Shown here piece by piece: positions 11,995-22,380 of a DNA stretch of 64,000 nucleotides. The notes beneath the pieces are model-generated. The model saw only the letters and a program-made list of their open reading frames with translations. It was not told the origin of the DNA and made no database searches. Numbering within the stretch: position 1 is the stretch's first letter; every line of letters begins with the position of its first letter. Origin of the DNA: Pristionchus mayeri (Eukaryota > Nematoda > Chromadorea > Rhabditida > Neodiplogasteridae); NCBI GenBank assembly GCA_036245805.1, contig BTRK01000003.1, positions 39,325,215 through 39,389,214 on the forward strand, written 5' to 3'. Position numbers and translations under genes: made by a program.

Positions 11995-12000
11995 AATAAA
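11995..12000 (+). terminator. Candidate polyadenylation signal of the HMG-box gene
   Basis: AATAAA lies 183 bp after the HMG-gene stop codon in an AT-rich region, a plausible 3' UTR length. The position is inferred and no transcript evidence is visible. Confidence 0.4.
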
Positions 12001-12731
12001 TATTATTCTCCTGAGGGTGTGAAAGTTGTATTAAACTGCAGATTCTTGGTTTCACGACTGATAATTGTAACATTCATGGAGCTGACGAATTCGCTCTGGG
12101 ATATTAAAAGGTGTACATCTTCCTCCCTGTGATTGTGTGCTTCATTAGTGAACCATTTGAGTCACAAATTATTTTCCCACAATTTTATCAACTGTTTTTT
12201 TGCGTAAAAATACACTCCGAGGCAGAATAACTCATTTGATACTCCTTCTCCCTACATGAGGGAGGACGAGAGGGACAATGAGAGGAGTTTGTTGAAGTAT
12301 GTTGGGATTCACACTATCATGGGCATTGACAAAAGTTTGAAATATTTATAAAAGGCCAAGCCTGACTTCAAATTGGGAAAGAGTGGCCACTCTGGTTAAT
12401 AGGAATAGCGTGAAACCAGGTTTCACCGGGGATTCGAAAAATGGTTTTGCCGGACAAGAAATTGTGGTATCGTTGAACGGGGCATCTGTTGCAAGAATCC
12501 AATGACCATCAAGAGTACAGCAAATTCGTGTTATGTTTTAATATCTGGAATTATTCCATAATTTTTAAAAAATATTCTGATTGCACTCTTTGGAACTGTA
12601 TCCAAGGTTCTGCAGGTGCTAGAATACTTTAAATACTTTAAAAAACTACTTTAAATATGTATTTTTCGAATTTCCGACAAATTGTGTAGAAGAATAGTAA
12701 TATTGATGCCTTATTGCTGTATGAATCGCAG

Positions 12732-12818
12732 GAATCGAGAGTCAGAAAAGAGAAGAAACAATGGCTGAAGCGACTACACCTATCCACCCGATTCCACGGG
12801 CGAGAATCAGAGAAGTTG
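12732..12818 (+). CDS. Weak exon candidate of unknown product
   Basis: An 87-bp segment sits between an acceptor-like CGCAG and a strong donor-like GTGAGTG and is open in two frames. One reads KKQWLKRLHLSTRFHGRE. The other contains an ATG at 12761 (MAEATTPIHPIPRARIREV). No partner exon could be chained upstream or downstream. It may be a relic or chance. Confidence 0.2.
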
Positions 12819-13229
12819 GTGAGTGTGATCAAGGGAGCTTTGGTATAGTACAATAGTAAGGGACTCGGTAGACTCAGTGTAGTGCCTGGATATGCGATTT
12901 AGATTAAGCTGGCAAAGTGATGTTGCATGACTAAAATATACTGCGACTACACTCCTGTAGTCAATATCTGGACGGCTGTGTATGCATAATGCCAATAATA
13001 AATTGCTAGTTTTTCCCCCTAAATTAGACGGTTAAATTAATGTAACTCAAAGGAGCAGACTTATCACACCATACTCTGTATACGAAAAATCATCGCCAGA
13101 ACCAGGCGCATCCACCTATATAATTCGTTGCTTCGATCTTTTCCGGATATTCGAGAACTGAATTTTCAAATGTTCAGATCATTTCAAAATATGCAAATTT
13201 TATATCGATTGATTCATGGCGAACTAATT

Positions 13230-13420
13230 CAACCTCTGTGAAAGTTCTAAGACGGTTCAATAGTAGGTTCCCACTATATGTGCAGAAATATAGATGCAGC
13301 CTACATGCAGCCTGGCTGAACCGGTCGGCATTACGCAAAATGAAGTTGACCACGATGATCAGCACCCTCGAGAACCCCTTTTCGCAAGTTTTCGATGTGC
13401 CGCATTTTGTTCGACTCTTA
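13230..13420. repeat. Partial solo copy of the fold-back repeat seen at 17.2-18.2 kb
   Basis: The segment with GATGCAGCCTACATGCAGCC, TGAAGTTGACCACGATGATC and AGCACCCTCGAGAACC matches the right arm of the inverted repeat around 18.0-18.17 kb, with divergence. It lacks a partner arm here. Confidence 0.7.
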
Positions 13421-14774
13421 GAGAATCGGGCTCATAAGCTACGCATCTTAGACTGTTGTACTCTGCCATTCCTCATCTTAGGCGACCTCACGTGATTTTC
13501 CAAGATGATATTTGGATAAATCTACAAGATTTCAAACCGCATTATTTCAACCAAGTATATGATGAAGATCTAATTGCGTCCATATCACAATAACTCGAAA
13601 CATTTTCAGCTAATTTGGCTTAATTATTTTGCTAATTTTCTTTCATAGCGGTATCAATGCCTACACATTTGCAGTTTGCAACTGTATTCAAATTTGTAAA
13701 AAAACAAAAACAAAAATATTACGAGAAAAAAGTTCAAGGGGCGCTCAAAATTACGGATCTGTCTGCAGTTGGAACCTTCTCGTTCCACTTTGAAATTATC
13801 AGCCGGTGATTCAAAGTTTGAGCAGTCGGACTCGGAAGGTGATGAGTAAAAAACAAAAACAAATTACTTGTGTTGCGGCGAGGACAAACTTCTGCATCCT
13901 TTCGTCCTGGACGCGTACGATGTTGAACAAATTGGTACGGACGGCGATGCGAACCTATTTTAAAATATTTTATTTATAAAAAAATCGAGTTATATCACAA
14001 TAATTCAAGTTAGAAAAATAGGCGTAGCTATCGCGCGCCGTTCAGTTTTCATAGTGGTATCAAAAGTCATTCACATTTTTTGTCGTGCATTCATCTGGCT
14101 GGTGATATTCTAAAACATCAACAACAACAACACTTCAACGTCTGCGAAATGCACAAAATAGCGGAAGTCATGTAGTTGTAACTTTCTCGTTTCACCATGA
14201 TATTATCAGATGGCGATTCAAGCTGGAGTAATGGTGCACGGGAGTATTGGGGTTGACAAACAGCAAATCACATTTGATACTAAACAAACCAATAGCGACT
14301 CGGGGGAAATAAGAGTACTCATATACAGAATGATGAAATTCAGATACCTTCTGTAGTAGGTGATTGGGAAATTCCGATGAGTCATCCAGTTGTCGGCACA
14401 ATCTATATAGTTTCCATGACGAAATTATTCATATTTATGAAAAGTTTGATTTTCTAAAACCAAGGTGACTTGCGTTTCTCGCTTACCTTTTTGCAAACGC
14501 GTTCGCTCACGAGCAATCGTCTCGTCTCGTCATTGATTCAAAACATAAAAATCAAAACTATCGTTCTTAAAGAAGTAATACCCTGCCCTCGTACCGTACA
14601 AGATTGAATAGAATAGAGTTCCTTCTCCTAGTCGATTGCGCGTTATATTTTTTTCGTTTCAAATCATTGCAAATCAGCAGTAAAATAGTACCTTTGTGAG
14701 CCTCAGCTTACCTACCATGTATCTCATGTAGTCGTCGAAGGGAAGTTGTTCCTGCACAAACGGTGAAAATATAG
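13421..14774. repeat. Mosaic repetitive DNA, partly homologous to 61.1-61.8 kb
   Basis: Two copies of the dispersed word around CTTTCTCGTTCCACNNTGAAATTATCAGC lie at about 13768-13806 and 14175-14213. From about 14180 to 14640 the sequence parallels 61.1-61.8 kb in the same order. On the minus strand both blocks can encode a short stretch with YYRR, one residue, then LNF (near 14340 and 61525), suggesting a diverged exon. No gene could be assembled. Confidence 0.5.
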
Positions 14775-14776
14775 TA

Positions 14777-16026
14777 TTAGGTTGAACAGAAAGTCTTTAT
14801 CCACTGTTTTGCTCGATCACTGCTCAGTGCAGGATACCTTTGGTATTCCCTCGCCTCTAGTCAATAACACATGACAAAGGGACTATGTGGTCAACAACTC
14901 CCCATTCCACGCCTTTCATTCTGCCACTAGTAAGACCACGATGTTTGTTCCCACGGCCTTGCACATCCGCAACGTTCTGTTATTCGTATTTCTCTCTCAC
15001 ACTACAATGAAGGAATAGGAACGTCAGTTGGCTGAAGTGTACGATTCATATGCCACTCACTACCAGACCATGCGCAATTGGTACCAACTCTTCGAGAAGG
15101 GGGACTTTTCCATGGATGATCATGACCGGTCTGGGAGGCCACCCGAGCTGGATTTGGATGCGCTACGGATCGTAGTGGAATTGGATCCTTCCCAAATACC
15201 CGCGACATGGCAGCCACACTTGGGGTATCGCAAAGCACCATCGTAAAATGATTGGTCTCCATTGGCAAGAAGAAGAAGCTAGGCCGTTTCATACCCCACA
15301 AATTGACCCAAGACCAGTTTGACCACCGTGTCGACGATTCCCTTTCTCTACTCACTCTTCACGCTGGAGATCGATGGTTGGACCGTCTCATAACAGGGGT
15401 CGAGAAGTGGGTCTGCTATGAGAATCACCATAGGAGGGCACAGTGGGTGGATGTCAATGAGACCCCACAGGACGTCGCAAAGCCTGGCCTTCACCCTATG
15501 AAAATCTTGCTCTCTGCCTGGTGGGGGGTGGATGGCCCGATTTACTGGGAGCTCCTACCCGAGAAGCGGATAATTACTGGATATGTCTACACTAAACAAC
15601 TACGGAATCTCAAGAAGAAATTCGCACAATCTGCCCTGAACGGCAAGAAAGTGTACTATCAACACGATAACGCCCGACCCCATGTTGCACGGCAGGTCAA
15701 GCAGGAGCTGTCCAAATATTGCTGGATGGTTCTCCCTCATACACCGTATTCTCCTGACTTGGCCCCTTCGGATTATTGGTTGTTCTCGGATCTGACCCGT
15801 CATCTCGATCAGAGATCCTTCATTTCCCGTGGGGCGATCGAGGCCGTACTCAAGCAATATTTTAATTCGCGCCGAGATGGGTTCTATAAGGAGGGAATCC
15901 ATAAGTTGCCTGAACGTTGGAGATTTGTCGTAGATAACAATGGTGCATATGTTTGATTTTGCTCTTGTGCTTTATTGTCAGAAGAAGGGAAATAAAAAGT
16001 GGATAAAGACTTTCTATTCAACCTAA
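14777..16026 (+). mobile_element. Tc1/mariner-superfamily element (mariner type), non-functional
   Basis: It is 1,250 bp long with 28-bp terminal inverted repeats that differ at one position; the left end starts TTAGGTTGAACAG. TA dinucleotides flank it at 14775-14776 and 16027-16028, the target duplication expected for this superfamily. It contains one damaged transposase frame in the sense orientation. Confidence 0.95.
15028..15956 (+). pseudogene. Mariner transposase (DD34D class), broken
   Basis: The intact family enzyme cuts and pastes the element through a DDD catalytic triad. Here the N-terminal DNA-binding part is incomplete. A frame change occurs near 15205 and an in-frame TGA lies at 15249-15251. 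Downstream the frame is open to 15956 and shows HDNARPH, then PYSPDLAPSDYWLF with exactly 34 residues between the second and third Asp, which is diagnostic of mariner. The first catalytic Asp is replaced: the motif reads LITGVEKWV, with V where D is expected, a single A-to-T change. The C-terminus, LPERWRFVVDNNGAYV, resembles the normal mariner end. Four independent defects show the enzyme is dead. Confidence 0.92.
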
Positions 16027-16028
16027 TA

Positions 16029-17197
16029 CAAGGAGCGAATAATTCCCACAACACTATTTCTGTGAAAAAAACACAGAAAGTACTGGTTTCATCATTTCTA
16101 CAAAATATTTTGAAACCAGTCTTGCACGATTCGCTATCGAAATTCGGTCCATATACATCTAAAAATAAAGCGCGTGGGAGGTCAGATTATTGAAAGGGAG
16201 GCTAGATGACACGAATGCTCCTCTGCGCACTCCACATACTCCCCTCTCACACCTGCAGCTGCCGCCATCATTCTGAGTGCCCTGAGGCACTACGTCGGAT
16301 GAGAACTATGACGTCATGCCGCCTCTGGTGTACCACATATGGCATGACGCCATAGCTCTCATCCGATGTAGTGCCGAGTATACACGGGTGGGAGTCCTTA
16401 TTGGACGAGCAACGAGTGGATTCAGACTACAAGGAGAATCACGCTCTTCATTATCTCGCCTTTTTATTGTTTCTAAATAGCTGATCTAAATAGCTCATCG
16501 TCAGGTGCGCGCTGCCCAGCTTTCATAGAATAACATAACACTAACCCAGCAAGATCACTAAAATTCCATTTGGTAAATTTTGTGTTGCAAGAGTGAGGTT
16601 TCACGAGCTCATTATCATACGAATGGCTATCCAATCTGCGATCAACACAAGATTCGCACTAAGACAAATCGTATTTATAAAGTGAGAATCAATATAGGAT
16701 TATAAATATAAGCGCATATTTTTAAATATACGAGCGAGTTCACTAGACTCAATATGCCAAGAAAATCAAACACGCAAATTCATAGCCTTAAAATCGTGTT
16801 CTCTTAAAATCGAAATATTTGTAAAAGTAAGTTATTAGAAATTTCTTTAGAAGCGATTGCAAAAGCCCTATTGGGGATCAGTGTTTCATAGCTTCAAAAG
16901 GGATTAGTGAAACAGCGAGCGCGCATAAGTTGCAACCTCACTCGCATTTACTCACTCCTACCCGATAAGTTTACTATTCAGAATATTAACTTCAAGCGAT
17001 TATAGATGTTATCTTCATACTATTATTTGACTCAATAACGATCCATAATTAGTGATCTACCATAACGAAAATGTACAAGTGGATTGGCCAGGATATGCTC
17101 GCCCCCCACTCACACGCATTAAGTGTCCCCTGTGAAACACGTCCTCACCAGCGAACATTGGAAAGAATGATGCTAAATTACGAAGTCGAAACAAAAT
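16029..17197. other. AT-rich DNA without recognisable genes
   Basis: Apart from the hairpin at 16286-16375, no coding signal or repeat was noticed. The part near 16205-16290 is weakly similar, inverted, to 37,020-37,100. Confidence 0.35.
16286..16375. repeat. Short inverted repeat with about 35-bp arms
   Basis: The left arm 16286-16320 (GGCACTACGTCGGATGAGA...) pairs with 16341-16375 (...TCTCATCCGATGTAGTGCC), with a few mismatches and a loop of about 20 bp. It is a compact hairpin or small MITE. Confidence 0.8.
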
Positions 17198-18235
17198 GAA
17201 TATGTGGCCTGTCGCATAAGAATCGAACAAGGTCTGGCACACCGATTTTTCGAAAATCTGCTATAATAGGTTCTCGAGGGTGCTGATCATCATGGTGAAC
17301 TTCATTTTGAAGCAACTCGATCCGTTGAGCCAGGCTGCATGTAGGCTGCACCTACCCTTCCGATTACAACGCAACAACGGGTTAACGAAATGACTTCAAA
17401 TTTTCACAAAGGCATAAAAATATACCAATTAGCATACTTATGTTGAAACCATAACATGCATGATCATTTAAATATGAGAAAAAAATCGTTCTCGAATATA
17501 AGTCCGAAGGCACCTTCACAAACCACATAGCAAGAAGCGCCTCGTTAAGAGGATCATTTTTCGGTTACATGGTAGCATGTTTCATCTTGACATATTTTTG
17601 CTATGCACCAATTTCTGCTTAATTTCTCACCTCCTCGCCGCGCTCATTGTGTGAAGAATGAAAAAAAAGAATGAGTTTCACAGCACCATTTACCATTCCT
17701 TGTTTTTTTTGCCTTATCATGCGGATCATTTTATATTTCACAGTGAAACTCATTCTCATTTTTCATTCTTCGCACAATGAGCACGGCGTTGAGATGAGCA
17801 ATTAAGTAGAAATTGGTGCATAGCAAAAATATGTCAAGATGAAACATGCTACTATGTAACCGAAAAATGATCCCCTTGACGAGGCGTTTCTTGCTATGTT
17901 ATTTGTGAAGTTGCCTTCGGACTTATATTCGAGAACGAATTTTTCACATATTTAATTAATAATTCATGATGTGGTTTCAACATAAGAATGTTAATTGGCA
18001 TCTTTCTATGCCCTTGTGAAAGTTTGAAGTCATTTCGATAATCCGTTGTTGCGCTGTAATCGGAAGGATGGGTGCTGCCTACATGCAGCCTAGCTCAACG
18101 GATCGAGTTGGTTCTAAATGAAGTTCACCATGATGATGAGCACCCTCGAGAACCTATTATAGCAGATTTTCGAAAAATCGGTGTGCCAACCCCTTCATGA
18201 CTTTGTTTGATTCTTAGGCGACCGGCCTCATATTT
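17198..18235. repeat. Fold-back element of about 1.04 kb
   Basis: Arms pair from about 17198/18235 inward to a centre near 17716. Conserved blocks include CCGATTTTTCGAAAATCTGC with its complement near 18160-18180, and TGACATATTTTTGCTATGCA with its complement near 17820. Arms differ by scattered substitutions and small indels. There is no open frame of interest. Confidence 0.88.
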
Positions 18236-18259
18236 AAAAAAAAATACAGAATATATTTA

Positions 18260-21200
18260 AAATAATTATTTACCTTGTGGGCAAATGGATTCCGATTCAC
18301 AAAACGGGAGGACGGAAAAGAACGACTGTTCTCACCTGCATGCCCTTGCACGCAATATCACCAGCCAAGCTACTTCGATTTCTGCAAACATCGACCCTTG
18401 ATCACTGTATTCCCGAGATATGGAAATCTCATTCAGCCATATATTTTATCTCAGGATACATATACCACAAGCATCAGTGTATGGAAGGCCTTCTTCGTAC
18501 AGAATCGTGACAAACAGAGGTGCTGATTGTGCACTGAATAAAATATTTTCTTTACAGTAGCCGTTCTCCGTGATTTTTGAATTTTAGTCAAATTAACACC
18601 CTGAAGTTGCTCAGCACTTATCAGGTTATTCCAACTCTGCACAATATCTTAGATAGATTATATCGAAGCACGCCAAAATCATCTCTCATTAAGGGTTCGT
18701 TGATTGCATCATCTTTAAACAATCGTGGAAAACAAAATATCCTAGTAAAATTTCCAAATCATCGTGCCAGTCAATTCTCGATAATCCTCGCTTTGCGCTC
18801 TCTAATCGACTAGTTTAGGAGCTATCACAACAGGTGGATGACGTCTGCAATTTGTATCATCTTTTCAGAAAAGAAAGACGAATACCTGCAGTACCCCAAC
18901 TACTACCGTACCCTCAAGATACAGTATACAAACCCGCTACCGTGCCTACATAAAGATTTTCGTACACGAACGTTCACGTATGATTGCATCGTATTCGGCG
19001 CGCAGCTGCAGCAAGAATGCAGAGAGAACGAAGAGAAAGGGATGAAATAGGGCGAAATTTAAAATTTGAAAAGTTGTCAAATTTTGGTTCCACGATGCCC
19101 ATTTTCTTAGAGATGCTACAGCGCAGCAATGTATGACACAAGTTTACTATAAAAACAACAAAATGAAATATAGGATTGAGTGGATTATAATTGTTTGTTT
19201 TCCTCCTTCACTCACCACTGATCTTCATTTTCAGCTCCTCCATCGGTGGCGCGGCAGAAATCGAAAACATTAGACCGCGATTGGACGACGTCAACGTCGG
19301 AATTCTAAAACAGAAACCAAAAGAGCCCCCAGAAATGATCGAGATTCGCTCTTGCTTACCGTGTTCATATGCAGTACCAGTCAGTGCCCAGACTTCGCCC
19401 GATCCTGCAGCTGTCAAAGCAGTGCCTGCAATCACAGTTTTTAAATTTATATTAATGAATATAAAAATATTTACTATATCAAACCGCACGGTATTGTTTG
19501 CACTAACTGCCCACAATGATACGTAACCCACGTGAAACGCTCCCGGGAAATGTTTTTACGATTTCCATCGGCTACGTCGCGACCACTGATTGAGGAGCTA
19601 TTGATTCAATATTCCTGATTCAATCTTGAAACATCAAATATCACATTCTCTAAATTTTCACAGTCGCCCGAGACGGGTGTGCATACGCACTCGTTCGATC
19701 ACTCCTCATATCTAGCCGATAGAAGAAGAAGAGTCAATCGCACGTATAAAAAATCAAAGATCAATTCGGCATTAATTTAGGAAATATTCATGTTTTTTAT
19801 TGCAATTCCATTACCTCATCCATGAAACGCACGGAATACTTCATCTTAATGGAGCACCAAGCCGTAAACGAAGCGCCGCCGAATATTCGCCGATAAATAT
19901 GGAATATATTTATTTGTTTATTATAATTAATTGTTCGCTTTCCTCACAACATGTAGTCCATAAAATAGTGAAATGTTTTTCCTTCACATCTTCAGATAGC
20001 AGGGTCCGCATATCGCTCGACCGGTGGATTGCACGTTTCAAGAATACCTAATCAGAACCTGGACCCATTTGAAGCAATATAAGAGAGGAATCGCGAGAGA
20101 ATCGACCATTTTAGGGGGGTAGGCGGCAGTGAAATTCAAAATCAATCAATCCCTCTACAAATTTGGTACAAAGTATTTCAAATGATGCTCTTTCAAACTG
20201 CGTCGTCAGAATTTTGATAACTGTCGTCATCTTCGAGATTCAGAAGGCCAAACATGATGCTATCACTTTTCAGCAGTCATATCGGGAGCATTTAAATGAT
20301 CGTAACATTGTTTAAATTGAAGATAGAAGGCCCTTCTTTGCTTAGTATGAAAGAGGAGATCCATGGCTACAACTTTCATGTTGACCATGCCATTCCAAGT
20401 TCACGCTCCTGTGCGGGGCGGTCGGACGGACTAAAAATGTCGAAATTTTTCAAATCGGAAAAACCCACAAAAGTTATTATGCGGAAGTTATAGTCCCTAT
20501 AGGTGACTAACTTTTCGCCAAAAATCAGACAAATCGTGAAGATGAAAAAAAAGAGGGCGCACTTTAGTAGGGTGGTCCCAAAATGGGTTCCAGACACAGA
20601 AACTTCCAAAGGTTTAATAGGCTGCTAGAAAACGATGGTCGAGGACTAAAAGGAGGGGAGGGAGAGAGAGGTCAGAGGGCGAGAGCGCCAGACGGTTAGA
20701 GCGCCCGCCCTAGGGCGGAGTCTATCCGATTTCTGGCTATCTTCCACGCTCTCTAGCGCGCTGCAATGAATAGATAGAAGCTAACTTTCAACATATGAAA
20801 TGTTCAGTTCATCATGCTCTACAATTCTAGCCATGATACGGAACCCTACGACTATTTTGGCCGAAATTACAGTTTTGCGTCTTTCCACGGATTCATCGCA
20901 TGAAATATCATGCTTACAGGTGCCCTCTTTCTTTGACACGTTTCAAGGGATGTTCCTACACTACTTGGAACCGATTTAGTGCAATAACACCCATCCCATA
21001 GGTTGTTGAAGGTAAAAATATTGATTTTCGAATTTGAGGTCATACTGTAGTTTTTGGCCATTTACAGTGTTACAACAATTGGGGAAACAACTTGAAATGT
21101 TGTTTTGGATGATCACGGATGTATTTGAGCCCGATAGCAGCCTATTAAACCTTTGGAAGTTTCTCTGTTTGGAACCCATTTTGGGACCACCCTACTAAAG

Positions 21201-22376
21201 TGCGCCCTCTTTTTTTTCATCCCCACGATTTGTCTGATTTTTGGCGAAAAGTTAGTCACCTATAGGGACTATAACTTCCGCATAATAAATTTTGTGGGTT
21301 TTTCCGATTTGAAAAATTTCGACATTTTTAGCCCGACCGACCGCCCCGCACAGGAGCGTGAACTTGGAATGACATGGTCAACATGAAAGTTGTAACCCTG
21401 GATCTCCTCTTTCATACTAAGCAAAGAAGGGCCTTCTATCTTCAATTTAAACAGTGTTACGATCATAAAAAGTGATAGCATCATGTTTGGCCTTCTGAAT
21501 CTCGAAGATGACGATAGTTATCAAAATTCTGAAGACGCAGTTTGAAAGAGCATCATTTGAAATACTTTGTCCCAAATTTGTAGAGGGAGTGGTTGATTTT
21601 GATTTTCACTGCCGCCGAGTAGTCGATTCTCTCGCGATTCCTCTCATAATAGCGTCTCGATATGCAAAAGAACAAAAGACAACCAAAAAAATATTCTATT
21701 CGGTAATTCACAGTACCTTCATAAAGTAACCTGTGTGGATGATTATGATTCATGATGCCGCAAAAGGATGGGAAAGCACTGACCCCCTCGTACCTAATAT
21801 CCCCCCCCCCCCCAGTGAAACGCGCCCTCACCTGGTGTTACGAGATTCTAACGGCTCGCGAGGAAATAAATGAGTCACTCTTCTCACCTGCTCTTGGTCG
21901 CCAGATCATCAGCCGAGTCGAATGCGATGATGCGTATCTACTTCGCCGCCGGGAATTGTCGATTACTGACTACAGTATCCCTGAACTACAGTAATCGAAC
22001 AATCTCATTTACTTCTCTCTTGGAAATGTTATCTACTCTTACTAGTTACAAAATACTACTAAGCGCTGTATCTCAATTAGTCAGCTCACAAATCACTTTG
22101 TTACATTCCTCAGAGTCCAGCAGTGTCTGGAGGGCGTTCGACTCCATGCAGCGTTGAGACTGCCAGAGGTGTTACGAGTCTACTGAATGAGATATTTGAC
22201 ATTCAGTAGCAACCCTTTTCGTGAGTTTTTTAAATAGAAATCAATCAAGTGACAATAGTCAGCACTTATCATGACATATTAATTCTGCACGGTAAATTTT
22301 ATTTAGTTGAATTATTCTTTATTTATTTGAATTATTATTTGAATTTAGAACGACCAACGATTGGAGGTTCGCTGAT
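18260..22376 (-). pseudogene. Copy L of an unidentified gene-fragment cluster, interrupted by a fold-back element
   Basis: This block is homologous, in inverted orientation, to 34.4-36.6 kb and 41.5-42.5 kb, and is parallel to 55.4-57.8 kb. On the minus strand exon-like pieces lie between plausible splice sites. Near 22100-22160 is the exon with TLLDSE. Near 21890-21945 is RIIAFDSADDLATKS. Near 19985-20040 is RAIHRSSDMRTLLSEDVK. Near 19210-19300 is MFSISAAPPMEELKMKIS. A degenerate piece containing CTGCAGCTGCGCGCCGAATA lies near 19000. Frames are not continuous, so it is a decayed copy. The family is not recognised. The element at 20083-21645 is inserted in it. Confidence 0.5.
20083..21645. 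mobile_element. Fold-back transposable element with 24-bp perfect inverted ends
   Basis: Both ends read GAGAGGAATCGCGAGAGAAT plus CGAC in inverse orientation, and ATAA flanks it on both sides (20079-20082 and 21646-21649). Long arms (about 20083-20640 and 21120-21645) are near-identical inverse copies, with an axis at 20881 for the inner frames. The middle (20640-21120) is not symmetric and contains a GC-rich stretch. Related copies at 34.7 kb and 57.0 kb lack the insert, giving empty sites. No transposase is visible. Confidence 0.88.
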
Positions 22377-22380
22377 TCTC

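Larger units (their letters stand above)
11813..13229. other. Intergenic region with no clear gene
   Basis: After the presumed 3' UTR this stretch holds AT-rich sequence without recognisable protein motifs, apart from the candidate exon at 12732-12818. No repeat structure was noticed. Confidence 0.35.

Noticed and set aside
12819..12870. GSFGIVQ, similar to a kinase glycine-rich loop, directly after the exon candidate
   Set aside because: It is followed at once by stop codons, is separated from VGE by three extra residues, and no other kinase motif is nearby.
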